A DNA stretch of 64,000 nt from Lichenicola sp050954785 (lineage in GTDB: Bacteria; Pseudomonadota; Alphaproteobacteria; Acetobacterales; Acetobacteraceae). Position numbers and translations under genes: made by a program. Below the pieces are notes generated by a model, which saw only the letters and a list, made by a program, of their open reading frames with translations, searched no databases and had not been told where the DNA came from. Each line of letters opens with the position of its first letter. Position 1 is the stretch's first letter. The stretch covers positions 62,001 to 126,000 of the forward strand of contig JBPBQO010000001.1 in assembly GCA_050954785.1 (NCBI GenBank). Reading direction: 5' to 3'. This document shows, piece by piece, positions 25,797 through 34,338 of this stretch.

Positions 25797-26534
25797 ATGC
25801 GCGAGCGATGGGCCGGCAGGATGAAGCGCCTGATCCGCAGCCGGTTCGTGCGCATGCTGTCGGCGCGACTGATCGGCCTCTATCTGGTGTTCGCGCTCCG
25901 CACCACGCGCTGGACCGTCGAGGCACCGGACGAGGCCTGGCCATACATGCTGGCGGTCGACGGACGCAGCGCCATCGTCGCGTTCTGGCATGAGTTCCTG
26001 CCGCTGGTGCCTGCCCTGTGGTGGCACGCGCACCGGGCCAACCCGCTTCTCAGGATGACGGTGCTGATCAGCCGACATCGCGACGGCCGGACGATGACCG
26101 ACATCGTGCGAAAGTGGGATGTGCAGGTTGTCGCCGGATCGTCCGACCGGCCGAAGCCCGGTCACACCGGCCCGTCACGCGACAAGGGCGGCGCCACCGC
26201 GATGCGGAGCCTGCTCGAACTGCTGCGCTCCGGCAGCCTGGTGGCCATCACTCCGGATGGCCCGCGTGGTCCGCGCCGCGTCGTCCAGCCGGGCGTCGCA
26301 CGGCTCGCGGCGCTGTCCGGTGTTCCGGTGGTGCCGGCGGCCGCGTTCTGCCGGCCGTCGCGGCGGCTGGGCTCATGGGACCGGATGGTCCTGCCACTGC
26401 CGTTCGGACGCGGGCGAATCGTGTGCGGCGCGCCGATCCCGGTTCCGCGACATGGATGGGAGGCAGCGTCGGTTGCGATCGCGGCATCGCTGGATGCCGT
26501 TGCCGCCAGGGCGCAAGGACGCGCCGACGCATGA
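25797..26534 (+). CDS. DUF374 lysophospholipid acyltransferase family protein
   Basis: 245 residues. DUF374 proteins are LpxL/PlsC-related acyltransferases often placed beside waaA in alphaproteobacteria. Visible are FWHE at 63-66 (replacing the HxxxxD box entrance), SRHRDGRTMTDIV near 92-104, the GGATAMR segment and TPDGPRGPR at 152-160. It probably modifies lipid A or a phospholipid at the inner membrane. The start is uncertain between ATG 25797 and ATG 25821. Its TGA overlaps the waaA ATG (ATGA). Confidence 0.88.
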   Translation: MRERWAGRMKRLIRSRFVRMLSARLIGLYLVFALRTTRWTVEAPDEAWPYMLAVDGRSAIVAFWHEFLPLVPALWWHAHRANPLLRMTVLISRHRDGRTMTDIVRKWDVQVVAGSSDRPKPGHTGPSRDKGGATAMRSLLELLRSGSLVAITPDGPRGPRRVVQPGVARLAALSGVPVVPAAAFCRPSRRLGSWDRMVLPLPFGRGRIVCGAPIPVPRHGWEAASVAIAASLDAVAARAQGRADA

Positions 26535-27838
26535 GCAAACCCCGGTTCGGGCTGCCGTTCGCGCTCTGGGCCGGCGCAGCAAGCCTCGCGGCGCCCGGCT
26601 TGCGGCTGCTGCTGCGCCGCCGCCTGCGCCGGGGCAAGGAGATCGCCGGACGGCTCGCCGAACGAACCGGCATCGACCGATCGTCACGACCGGACGGCAC
26701 GCTGCTCTGGCTGCACGCGGCCAGCGTCGGCGAGACGCTGTCGCTGTTCCCGCTGCTCGGTGCCCTCCGCCGGATCGATCCGGACCTGCACATCCTGCTG
26801 ACCACCGGCACCGTCAACGCGCAGCGCCTGGCCGAGCAGCGCCTGGCCGAGGACGGACTCGATACGCGCGTGCGGCATCGTTTCGTCCCGCTCGACGTGC
26901 CGCGCTGGATCGGCCGGTTCCTCGATCACTGGCGGCCGGATCTGGTGGCACTGGTGGAAAGCGAGCTGTGGCCGAACCTGATCGTCGGGTGTGCCCGGCG
27001 CGGCATTCCATTGGCACTGCTGAATGCCCGCATGTCCGACCGCAGCGCCAAGGCGTGGGGAATGACCGGATTCGTTGCAAAGCGCCTGTTCGCAGCGTTC
27101 GACTGGATCACCGCCCGCTCGCCGCAGGATGCCGAACGGTTGCGGGCACTCGGCGCCACGGGCGTGGAGCATGATGGCGACCTCAAGCAGGCCGCCGGCG
27201 CGTTGCCGGTCGACGAGACCGAACTCGACCGGCTGCGCGCGGTGCTTGGCGACCGCCCGGTCTGGCTTGCCGCCAGCACGCACGAGGGCGAGGAAGTTCG
27301 GATCGCCGCCATCCACCAGTCGCTCGCGTCCCGCCATCCGACGCTGCTCACCGTGGTGGCGCCTCGTCATCCGGAGCGCGGGGCAGACATCGCCGTCGAA
27401 CTCGGCAACGCACGCAGGCGGGCTGCCGGGCAGGACCCGGACCCCGAACGCGGCATCTGGATCTGCGACACGCTGGGTGAGCTGGGCTTGCTCTACAGGC
27501 TGATCGGCATCGTGTTCATCGGCAACAGCCTGGATGCGGTCAAACCGCCGGGGGGCGGGCATAACCCGCTCGAGCCGGCACGCCTCGGCTGCGCCATGGC
27601 GATCGGCCCGCTATCGCAGAATTTCAACGAGGATGTCGCCCGGCTGCGGACGGCGGGAGCGCTCGTCACCACGACCGACGAGGCCGGGCTCGAAGCCTGG
27701 GTCGATCGCATGCTGACCCACCCGGACCAGCTTCGGGCCATGGCGGATGCTGCCCTGGACCAGGCAGGCACGTCGAACGGATTGCCGGACCGGCTGGCTC
27801 GGCGGCTGCTCGGGCTGGTCGCGGACAGGCGGGCATAG
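26531..27838 (+). CDS. waaA: 3-deoxy-D-manno-octulosonic acid transferase
   Basis: 435-residue GT30 enzyme that adds Kdo to lipid IVA at the inner membrane. An N-terminal hydrophobic segment is followed by WLHAASVGE (60-68, with the catalytic-type Glu), LLTTGTVNAQRL, the ESELWPNL motif, GDLKQ, and the C-terminal FIGNSL...GGHNPLEPA donor-binding motif. It is coupled to the DUF374 gene by ATGA and followed 4 bp later by lpxK, a lipid A core operon. Confidence 0.95.
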   Translation: MSKPRFGLPFALWAGAASLAAPGLRLLLRRRLRRGKEIAGRLAERTGIDRSSRPDGTLLWLHAASVGETLSLFPLLGALRRIDPDLHILLTTGTVNAQRLAEQRLAEDGLDTRVRHRFVPLDVPRWIGRFLDHWRPDLVALVESELWPNLIVGCARRGIPLALLNARMSDRSAKAWGMTGFVAKRLFAAFDWITARSPQDAERLRALGATGVEHDGDLKQAAGALPVDETELDRLRAVLGDRPVWLAASTHEGEEVRIAAIHQSLASRHPTLLTVVAPRHPERGADIAVELGNARRRAAGQDPDPERGIWICDTLGELGLLYRLIGIVFIGNSLDAVKPPGGGHNPLEPARLGCAMAIGPLSQNFNEDVARLRTAGALVTTTDEAGLEAWVDRMLTHPDQLRAMADAALDQAGTSNGLPDRLARRLLGLVADRRA

Positions 27839-27842
27839 CCCG

Positions 27843-28853
27843 GTGCAGGCTCCGGCCTTCTGGTATTCCCGCCGGCCGAGCCTGGCCGGGATGGTGCTCG
27901 GTCCCCTGGGTGCCATCACCAAGCGTGCCACCGCCCGTCGTCTGCTCCGTCCCGGCTGGACGGCGCCGGTTCCGGTAATCTGCTGCGGCAATGTCGGCGT
28001 CGGCGGCGCCGGCAAGACCACGCTGGCACTCGATCTCGCGGCCCGGCTGCAGGTGCTGGGCCTTGCGGTGCATTGCCTGACCCGGGGCTATGGCGGACGC
28101 GTCGGACGCTCGGTGCTACGGGTCGACCCGGATCGGCATGACGCCACCCTGGTCGGGGATGAGGCGCTGCTGCTGGCGAGGCAGGCGCCCTGCTGGATCT
28201 CGGCGGATCGGGCCGCCGGCGCGCAGGCGGCGATCGCAGCCGGTGCGCAGATCCTGCTGATGGATGACGGACTACAGAATCCCGGCCTGGTCCAGGACTG
28301 GCCGCTGCTGGTGATCGATGGCGCCGCCGGTTTCGGCAACGGCAGGCTGCTGCCGGCCGGGCCCTTGCGCGAGCCGGTCGGCACCGCCGCCGCTCGGGCG
28401 GCGGCGGCCATCATGATCGGCCCGGACGAAACCGGCGATGGCGCAAGCCTGCCGCCCGGCCTGACGGTACTGCATGCGGAACTGGTCATGGACGAGGCCA
28501 CGCTGGAGCTGCGTGGACGGAAGGTGCTGGCCTTCGCCGGCATCGGCAGGCCGGAGAAGTTCTTCGATGCGCTGGATCGGGTCGGGCTCGACCTCGCCTG
28601 CACACATGCCTTTCCCGATCATCATCGCTTCCATGGCCGGGAACTCGATGCGCTGCAACGCGACGCGGCACGACTAGGAGCCATACTGGTCACCACCCCG
28701 AAAGACGCGGTGCGTCTGCCCCTGGCGCTACGAGGGGACATCATCGTCGCCGGCGTATCGCTGCGCTGGCACGACCCTGCCGCGCGGGACAGGTTGATAG
28801 GGCGCCTGACCCATACCAAACACGCCGGATCCGGCGATATCGATGTTGGCTGA
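27843..28853 (+). CDS. lpxK: Tetraacyldisaccharide 4'-kinase
   Basis: 336-residue P-loop kinase that phosphorylates the lipid A disaccharide at the 4' position. The unusual LpxK Walker A reads GNVGVGGAGKTT (about 49-60); DDGLQNPGL is the family signature, and HHRFHG with VTTPKDAVRLP marks the C-terminal lobe. GTG 27843 directly follows the waaA stop with a 4-bp gap, which decides the start over longer in-frame options inside waaA. Membrane association would be through the N-terminal helix. Confidence 0.95.
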   Translation: MQAPAFWYSRRPSLAGMVLGPLGAITKRATARRLLRPGWTAPVPVICCGNVGVGGAGKTTLALDLAARLQVLGLAVHCLTRGYGGRVGRSVLRVDPDRHDATLVGDEALLLARQAPCWISADRAAGAQAAIAAGAQILLMDDGLQNPGLVQDWPLLVIDGAAGFGNGRLLPAGPLREPVGTAAARAAAAIMIGPDETGDGASLPPGLTVLHAELVMDEATLELRGRKVLAFAGIGRPEKFFDALDRVGLDLACTHAFPDHHRFHGRELDALQRDAARLGAILVTTPKDAVRLPLALRGDIIVAGVSLRWHDPAARDRLIGRLTHTKHAGSGDIDVG

Positions 28854-28910
28854 TGAAGTTAACACGGCACATGAAGTAAAGCCGTCACCACCGTAACGGA
28901 TCATTGCATT

Positions 28911-28990
28911 TTTACCACACAAGCTTCTGGAAGCTTAGAAACCACCGGTCCGAACCCGGTCGTTCAGCAGAATCCATTTGGTGTGGTGAA
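28911..28990. other. Multi-branched inverted-repeat element, candidate structured RNA
   Basis: TTTACCACAC (28911-28920) pairs with GTGTGGTGAA (28981-28990) in ten pairs including one G-U. Directly inside the 5' arm is AAGCTT-CTGG-AAGCTT (28921-28936), and then ACCGG-TCCGAAC-CCGGT (28944-28960), a 5-bp stem with a 7-base loop. The result is a three-way junction of about 80 bases in the 193-bp gap before the 120-residue gene. It does not match tRNA, hammerhead, SRP RNA or a riboswitch class I can recall. It could be a 5' leader element of that gene or an independent RNA; transcript direction is unknown. Confidence 0.45.
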
Positions 28991-29046
28991 GTGGAGCCAG
29001 TTACCGTCCTCACGATATAGCGAGCCTCTCTCCTAAGGGTTCTTCG

Positions 29047-29409
29047 ATGGCCAAGCCTGCGCTGCTTCGTGACTTCTCGGTCGACTCCAATATCGTTTCT
29101 TTACGTCTCCGTTTCTTGCCGCGTCACCGGGAGTATTTGATGCGCTGGCTGCAGGCTGGTGCTTCGATGGGTCTCTGCGACGTGGATGTGTCCCCACGCA
29201 CCCTGACCGACGCGCCCATGGTCCTGGAACATGTGCTGGTCTGGGTGCGGGAGAATGCCGACCCGGCCTACATGGTCCGTCCCGATGGCATGCGCTGGTT
29301 GGTGATCGATCACGTGCGCAACCACCGGCTCGGCAGCTTCCCGAGCTTCGAAGCGGCACTGTCGTGCATACGGCCGGTACTTACCCTCTCCGCCATTGCC
29401 GCCGCCTGA
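29047..29409 (+). CDS. Conserved-looking 120-residue protein of unknown function
   Basis: Small soluble protein of mixed composition with no signal peptide and no membrane segment. It has a basic N-terminal half (LRLRFLPRHREYLMRWLQ), and a Trp-, His- and Arg-rich middle (VLEHVLVWVRENADPAYMVRPDGMRWLVIDHVRNHRLG). High third-position GC supports coding. The upstream sequence TCTCCTAAGGGTTCTTCG places AAGGG 9 bases before the ATG. I recognise no family. It lies alone, with structured intergenic DNA on both sides, and is convergent with the LpoA-like gene. Confidence 0.7.
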   Translation: MAKPALLRDFSVDSNIVSLRLRFLPRHREYLMRWLQAGASMGLCDVDVSPRTLTDAPMVLEHVLVWVRENADPAYMVRPDGMRWLVIDHVRNHRLGSFPSFEAALSCIRPVLTLSAIAAA

Positions 29410-29460
29410 GATCGCGCGTGGCGGCTACTGTGCCGGCGAACTGACGCGGGTGTCTGCGCT

Positions 29461-29539
29461 TGCCGAGTGCTTACGGCCGATAAGGCCGCTCCGCGCCGGT
29501 TCTCGACCATCACGCCGGGCGCTACGCTCTCACTCGGCA
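29461..29539. terminator. Nested inverted repeats between convergent genes
   Basis: TGCCGAGTG (29461-29469) is complementary to CACTCGGCA (29531-29539), enclosing CGGCC-GATAA-GGCCG (29474-29488) and a bulged GCGCC.../...GGGCGC stem. This fills the 179-bp gap between the 120-residue gene and the convergent LpoA-like gene. It may be a bidirectional transcription end, though it has no T-run. Confidence 0.35.
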
Positions 29540-29588
29540 CAACGCATTCTCAACGATCTCATCATTCGGAAGTGCGACAGAAAGCAGG

Positions 29589-30935
29589 TCAGCTTCCTGT
29601 GTCGAGGGTATTCGGGGCAGGCTGGATGATGCTGGCGCCGCCGCCGGGCTGAACCTGGAAGATGGCCAGGGCCCGATGGACATGACCATCGGGCTTCAAG
29701 GCGAACACGCCGTCCACGCCGGCGAAGCCGTCGGTCCGGGTCAGATCCCCGGCGTCGTAGCTCTTCGAGGCGATGCTGCGCGCCAGGGCAGCCGCGTCAT
29801 ACGCGTAATCGGACAACAGCTTCGGCGACTGGTGGTAGGCAGTCTGATACTGCTGGACGAAGCCGAGGCGGGCGGTTGGCTGCGGACCTGCATACCAGGC
29901 ACCGGCAAGCGCATGCAGCTTGCTGGCAAAGGCGCCCCACAGGGTCGGACCCATGATCCGTACCTGCGCCGGGGTTATTCCCGACGTATGCAACGCCGTG
30001 ATCACCTGCTGGAGCTGGAGGCCGGTATCGCCTAGCAGCAAGGCGTCGAACGGTGGCGCGGGCAGCGGCGGCGCCGGAGGCACGACCGGTGGCGTAGCGG
30101 CGGCAGTTGCAGAAATTCCAGAGAGTGGTGCGGCAGGTGCCGCCCAGACCTGCTGGCCTGGAAGTGGGGCTGCGGATGCCACCGGCGCGGCACTCGGGGC
30201 AGCATCCTTGAGCTGCTGGTCGACCACGCCCTGGCGGGTCGTGAAATCGGACAACTGCTTCATGGTGGCATCGATGCTCTCGCTGGTCCCGGCATGGGTC
30301 AGGATCGTCGGCGGCGGCAGGCCGGCATCGGCACAGGCGAGTGTCAGGCCCTGAGCCAGCGCTTCCCCGAGCGCGCTCGACGGCAGCAGGGCGGCGATGC
30401 GGCTGCGGCCATCCTGCTTGGCGGCGAACACCAGCCGGCGCACCTGCTGTTCCGGCGTAACGCCCATCACCCAGACGCCGGGATGCGCCTGCGTCACGTC
30501 ACTGGTGAAGGCCAGGACCGGCACGTTTGCGGTTGCGGCGATCGGTGCCACCTGCGCGGTGTCGGCCGAGGTCAACGGCCCCAGGATGATGCGGTCACCG
30601 GCCTGGATAGCCAGGGTCGCGGCATTGGCCGCACCCGACGGACCGGCAGTGTCGTGCGGGTCCAGGATTGGCGATCCTGGCACTTCCAGGGCCAGTTTGG
30701 CCGCACGCAACATGCCTACGCCCAGGCTGCCGTTCGGACCGCTGAGCGGCAGCAGGATGCCGACCTTGGGACCGTCCGGTGGAACCGATGGCGTCGGCAG
30801 CTCGGCCGGGGGTGCCGTGTCGGATTGCAGCGTCGATTGATCGGGCAGCACCGGCGCTACGGGCGCACCCGACCCGAACATGTTGGCGCAGGCGGTCACC
30901 AGCAGGGTCGAGGCGAACAACGGAAGGCGAAGCAT
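29589..30935 (-). CDS. LpoA-like penicillin-binding-protein activator, lipoprotein
   Basis: 448 residues. A lipoprotein signal ends at LLVTAC (Cys16), so it is expected to be lipid-anchored, probably in the outer membrane. The rest resembles a type 1 periplasmic-binding (Leu/Ile/Val) fold: VGILLPLSGPNGSLG, GDRIILGPLTSADTAQVAPIA, VPVLAFTSD, and later FDALLLGDTG. A Pro/Ala-rich linker of about 55 residues interrupts the second lobe. LpoA activates PBP1A in enterobacteria; whether this protein does so is inferred from fold and context, because it is divergent from rsmI exactly as in the E. coli yraL-lpoA pair. The true start is ATG 30935; the open frame further upstream overlaps the rsmI leader. 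Confidence 0.85.
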   Translation of the reverse strand: MLRLPLFASTLLVTACANMFGSGAPVAPVLPDQSTLQSDTAPPAELPTPSVPPDGPKVGILLPLSGPNGSLGVGMLRAAKLALEVPGSPILDPHDTAGPSGAANAATLAIQAGDRIILGPLTSADTAQVAPIAATANVPVLAFTSDVTQAHPGVWVMGVTPEQQVRRLVFAAKQDGRSRIAALLPSSALGEALAQGLTLACADAGLPPPTILTHAGTSESIDATMKQLSDFTTRQGVVDQQLKDAAPSAAPVASAAPLPGQQVWAAPAAPLSGISATAAATPPVVPPAPPLPAPPFDALLLGDTGLQLQQVITALHTSGITPAQVRIMGPTLWGAFASKLHALAGAWYAGPQPTARLGFVQQYQTAYHQSPKLLSDYAYDAAALARSIASKSYDAGDLTRTDGFAGVDGVFALKPDGHVHRALAIFQVQPGGGASIIQPAPNTLDTGS

Positions 30936-31024
30936 CGCCGCGGACAGGCACCAATGCCTTCGTTGCGACGATCCTATGCGTGCTTCGCGTTGACGCCGCG
31001 CATCGAGGCGCGCCCACTGGCGTG

Positions 31025-32053
31025 ATGCCTGAAGACTCGTCATCCCTTCCCCCTGATTCACCCGAACTCGATCCCTCTGCCCTAGAACCACCGGCTTCGA
31101 CCCCAGCCTCGATCGACGAAGCGTCGGATCGCGTAGCACGGGATGCCGGAGGACTGGTGCTCGTGTCCACGCCGATCGGCAACCTCGGCGACATGACCCA
31201 ACGCGCGATCGACTACCTGCAACAGGCCGACCTGGTGCTGTGCGAGGACACCCGCACCACCGCGCGGCTGTTCTCTGCCAAGCATATCTCCGCACGCACC
31301 GAAGCGTTGCATGAGCACAACGAGCGACAGCGTATTCCTGCCTTGCTGGACATGCTCCGGGCCGGCCGGCGCATTGCCCTGGTGTCCGACGCAGGGACGC
31401 CGCTGGTGTCCGATCCGGGCTTCCGGCTGGTCCGCGCGGCGATCGAGCAGGGTATCCATGTCACCGCGGCACCCGGCGTGAATGCGGCGATCACCGCACT
31501 GACCCTGTCCGGCCTGCCACCGCATCCGTTCCTGTTCGTGGGATTTTCGCCGCCTCGCTCCGCCGCCCGGCGCGAGGCGTTCGGCCGGCTTCTGGCAGCG
31601 GAACGGGCCGGATTGTCGGCAACGCTGATCTGGCACGAGGCGCCACACCGTCTGGCGGAGATGCTGGCCGATCTGCATGCCGTGTTCGGCACGCGCGATG
31701 CAGCCGTGGCGCGCGAGCTGACCAAGCGGTTCGAGGAGGTCCGGCGTGGCCCGCTGGACGTGCTGGCGGCGCACTATGCGGTCAACCAGGCTCGCGGCGA
31801 GATCACCGTGCTGATCGGACCGGCGCCGGAAGATTCCAGCGATGCGGGCGGACTGGACGAGCGGCTGCGGGCAGCGCTCGCCACCCACTCGGTCAAGGAT
31901 GCCGCCACCCTGGTCGCAGCTGTCGTGAGCCTGCCACGCCGGGTGGTCTATGCGCGGGCAATGGAGCTGGCGGCGGAGGCGGCAGCGTTGGCGGCCTCGT
32001 CGGACGAAGAACCCGGCGACCCGGCGGACGAGGATGGTGCCACCACGAGCTGA
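31025..32053 (+). CDS. rsmI: 16S rRNA (cytidine1402-2'-O)-methyltransferase
   Basis: 342 residues of the tetrapyrrole-methylase fold. Signatures are LVLVSTPIGNLGDMTQRA (45-62), CEDTRTTARLF, LVSDAGTPLVSDPG and the GFxPPRSAARR segment. It methylates C1402 of 16S rRNA. About 40 N-terminal residues before the fold are Pro/Ser/Asp-rich and probably unstructured, so a later start is conceivable. The C-terminus overlaps the convergent nagA by 106 bp. Its divergent partner is the LpoA-like gene. Confidence 0.93.
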   Translation: MPEDSSSLPPDSPELDPSALEPPASTPASIDEASDRVARDAGGLVLVSTPIGNLGDMTQRAIDYLQQADLVLCEDTRTTARLFSAKHISARTEALHEHNERQRIPALLDMLRAGRRIALVSDAGTPLVSDPGFRLVRAAIEQGIHVTAAPGVNAAITALTLSGLPPHPFLFVGFSPPRSAARREAFGRLLAAERAGLSATLIWHEAPHRLAEMLADLHAVFGTRDAAVARELTKRFEEVRRGPLDVLAAHYAVNQARGEITVLIGPAPEDSSDAGGLDERLRAALATHSVKDAATLVAAVVSLPRRVVYARAMELAAEAAALAASSDEEPGDPADEDGATTS

Positions 32054-33204
32054 GGCAGCTCGACGCCGTTGCGCCAGCAGCGCTGGCAGCATAATTCGTT
32101 GTCCAGCAGCACCAGGTCGGCGGCGCGTCCAGCCTCCAGCCGGCCGTGCGTGCGTTCCATGCGCATGAATCTGGCCGGATAGAGGCTGGCCATGCGCAGC
32201 GCTTCCTCGACCGGAATATCCAGGTCGAACGCAGCATGGGCTATGGCCCGGTCCATCGTCAGGTCGGAGCCTGCCAGTGTCCCGTCGGCCAGGGTCAGCC
32301 GGCCATCCTCGCGCCGCACGGTCCGGCCGTTCAACAGGAACTCGTCCTCGTCATCCTCGAGCTCGATGCCGGCCAGCGGCATCGCGTCCGTCACCAGCAT
32401 GAGCCGCCCGGGCAGGCGCTTCGACGCCATCGCGATCCGCAGCATGATCGGGTCGACATGGTGCAGGTCGGCAATCAGCCCGGCCCAGATCTCGCCGCGC
32501 TCCAGGGCAGCACCGACCAGGCCCGGCGCGCGTCCCGTCATTTGCGACATGGCGTTGAATAGATGGGTAACGCCGGTGGCACCGGCATCGATTGCGGCGA
32601 ATACGGTATCCGCATCGGCATCGCTATGGCCGAGGCTCACGGTGACCCCTGCACGCACCAGCCGCTCGATCTGTTCGGGCGAGACGATTTCAGGTGCCAC
32701 CGTCAGCAGCAGGTGCTCGATCCCGCATTCCAGGATCAGCACCATGTCCTCCTCGCTCATCGGCCGGATCAACGCCGAATCATGCGCGCCGCGACGGGCC
32801 GGGCTGAGGAATGGGCCTTCCAGATGCAGACCGGCGATGCCCGGCGTATTCGCCTCGATGGCAGCCTTCGCCGCCGTGATCGCGGCCCGCATCGCTTCCG
32901 GACGATCGGTGATGAAGGTCGGCAGCAATGCCGTCGATCCGTGCCGGGCATGCGCGGATGCGATCGTATTCAGGGCGTCCGGGCTGGGGTCGTCGTTGAA
33001 CAGCACGCCGCCGCCGCCATTGACCTGGACGTCGACGAAGCCAGGCACCAGCAGACCTTCGAGCCGTTGCATGCGCGTGTCGCGAGGCAACGCGACCAGA
33101 GGAGCAAGCCCAACGATTCTGTCGTCGGCAAGCAACAACGCATGATCGACTAACGTCGTGTCGCCGGTGAAAATACGTGCACCGACCAGAGCCGTCTGGA
33201 ACAT
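31948..33204 (-). CDS. nagA: N-acetylglucosamine-6-phosphate deacetylase
   Basis: 418-residue amidohydrolase-fold enzyme that deacetylates GlcNAc6P during amino-sugar or cell-wall recycling. Family motifs are GFVDVQVNGGGGVLFND, HLEGPFLSPARRGAH, SLGHSDADAD, VTHLFNAM, and LVTDAMPLAG carrying the catalytic Asp. The C-terminus continues about 30 residues past the usual end as a Ser/Ala/Gly-rich tail, and this part is antisense to the 3' end of rsmI. No nagB or sugar PTS permease lies next to it. ATG 33204 matches the family start. Confidence 0.93.
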   Translation of the reverse strand: MFQTALVGARIFTGDTTLVDHALLLADDRIVGLAPLVALPRDTRMQRLEGLLVPGFVDVQVNGGGGVLFNDDPSPDALNTIASAHARHGSTALLPTFITDRPEAMRAAITAAKAAIEANTPGIAGLHLEGPFLSPARRGAHDSALIRPMSEEDMVLILECGIEHLLLTVAPEIVSPEQIERLVRAGVTVSLGHSDADADTVFAAIDAGATGVTHLFNAMSQMTGRAPGLVGAALERGEIWAGLIADLHHVDPIMLRIAMASKRLPGRLMLVTDAMPLAGIELEDDEDEFLLNGRTVRREDGRLTLADGTLAGSDLTMDRAIAHAAFDLDIPVEEALRMASLYPARFMRMERTHGRLEAGRAADLVLLDNELCCQRCWRNGVELPQLVVAPSSSAGSPGSSSDEAANAAASAASSIARA

Positions 33205-33355
33205 CAACGAATTCCCGCGGCTTGGCACAGGTTTAAGCGGGCGAGCGGCAAGATCGATTGCCCGAATGGCGGTGACAAGCGCGTCATGACGGCACAGTGA
33301 GCTCCTGGGGCATACTCTCTAATATAGGGAGCCTATCACTGGACGTGCCGAATAT

Positions 33356-33389
33356 CGAAGGCGCAACCGGCAGAGCGGTCGCGCCTTCG
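33356..33389 (-). terminator. Hairpin downstream of csbD
   Basis: CGAAGGCGC (33356-33364) pairs with GCGCCTTCG (33381-33389) around a 16-base loop that can itself pair (ACCG/CGGT). It begins 18 bases after the csbD stop, read on the minus strand, and is a likely transcription end; no long T-run follows. Confidence 0.45.
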
Positions 33390-33407
33390 GGCAAATCATG
33401 TGTCGAA

Positions 33408-33590
33408 TCAGTCCTTAACGACGTCCCGCACGGCGTCCTTGCCTTTACCGACGCCTTCCTGAACGTGGCCGCCAGCCTTCTCGACCTTGCCTTCGGTTGC
33501 AAGCTGATCGTTACCGGTTACCTTGCCGGCGGCTTCCTTGAGGGTGCCTTTGACCTGGTGGCCGATGCCGCCAGCGCGATCCTTGTCCAT
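33408..33590 (-). CDS. CsbD family stress-response protein
   Basis: 60-residue, highly charged CsbD-like protein. The pattern GHQVKGTLKEAAGKVTGND followed by a second VEKAGGHVQEGVGKGKDAV repeat is characteristic. Members are induced under envelope or general stress and are thought to be largely disordered; the molecular role is unknown. It is flanked by a 3' hairpin and a separate promoter region, so it is probably transcribed alone. Confidence 0.9.
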   Translation of the reverse strand: MDKDRAGGIGHQVKGTLKEAAGKVTGNDQLATEGKVEKAGGHVQEGVGKGKDAVRDVVKD

Positions 33591-33674
33591 CGTCTTCTCC
33601 AGTCGGGAATAGTCCCGTCGAGATAACGATCTTGTCGCAGACCGGTTCCTGCGGCAGTCGGCCGGGCGGAGCCG

Positions 33675-34295
33675 CTAGGGCTCGACCTTGGTGTCGAACA
33701 GGCTCTGCTCGATCGGCATGCCGACGGCCAGGTCGAACAGGTCGATCCGTGTCTCGCGTCCCTGCGCGTCGATTACGCTCCAGGCCTTGAGCAGCAATGG
33801 AGCGTCGCCGAGCACCAGGGTCAGGCTGCCATCGCCGGGGCTTGCGGTGCGTACCAGTGTCGCCTGTACCAGGCCGTTCGCATGGCTGAAGCCGGTCACC
33901 GTCACGTCGCCGGCTAGGCTCAGGTTCGGGCGCAGCAGCAGGCCGAGCGGCGTCTTGTCCAGCGGGATCTCGGTTGTCTGCTTGAGCTCGCTGTCGGTGA
34001 AGACGAGCCGGCCGTTGCCCGCCACCAGTAGCAGCGGGCTCGGCTTGTCATACGCAAAACGCATCCGCCCGGGACGATTCAGCCAGACGATTCCGGTACT
34101 GCGGCGACCATCCGGCGCGATCTGCTGGAACCGGCCCTTCAGGGTGGTGATCCCGTTCAGGGTGTCCTGGATACGGGCGACCCACCCTAGATCGGCGGGA
34201 GTAAGCTGTGCTTGCTGAACTGCCTGGGCCAGTGCAGCCGGAGCACCAGAAGCGAGAGAGATCAGCAACAATGTCAGGAGAAGGAAGCGGCGCAT
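33675..34295 (-). CDS. lolA: Outer-membrane lipoprotein carrier protein LolA
   Basis: 206 residues with a signal peptide: MRRFLLLTLLLISLASGAPAALAQ, cleaved near 24. The mature part has the LolA beta-sheet features: LKGRFQQ near the start, RSTGIVWLNRPGRMRFAYDKP, and LLLVAGNGRLVFTDSEL. It ferries lipoproteins across the periplasm from LolCDE to the outer membrane. I chose ATG 34295 with GGGG six to three bases before it; ATGs at 34304 and 34319 are in frame. It is followed by csbD on the same strand and preceded by mbfA. Confidence 0.92.
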   Translation of the reverse strand: MRRFLLLTLLLISLASGAPAALAQAVQQAQLTPADLGWVARIQDTLNGITTLKGRFQQIAPDGRRSTGIVWLNRPGRMRFAYDKPSPLLLVAGNGRLVFTDSELKQTTEIPLDKTPLGLLLRPNLSLAGDVTVTGFSHANGLVQATLVRTASPGDGSLTLVLGDAPLLLKAWSVIDAQGRETRIDLFDLAVGMPIEQSLFDTKVEP

Positions 34296-34338
34296 GGACC
34301 CCATTCTATCCCGCTTCATGCTGGCTTGACGATGCTCT

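Noticed and set aside
28911..28990. tRNA-like or hammerhead ribozyme reading of the structured element
   Set aside because: The 5-bp stem with 7-base loop resembles a T arm on the minus strand but lacks the flanking G-TTC-RA-Y-C pattern and anticodon arm; the hammerhead core CTGATGA...GAAA is not present on either strand.
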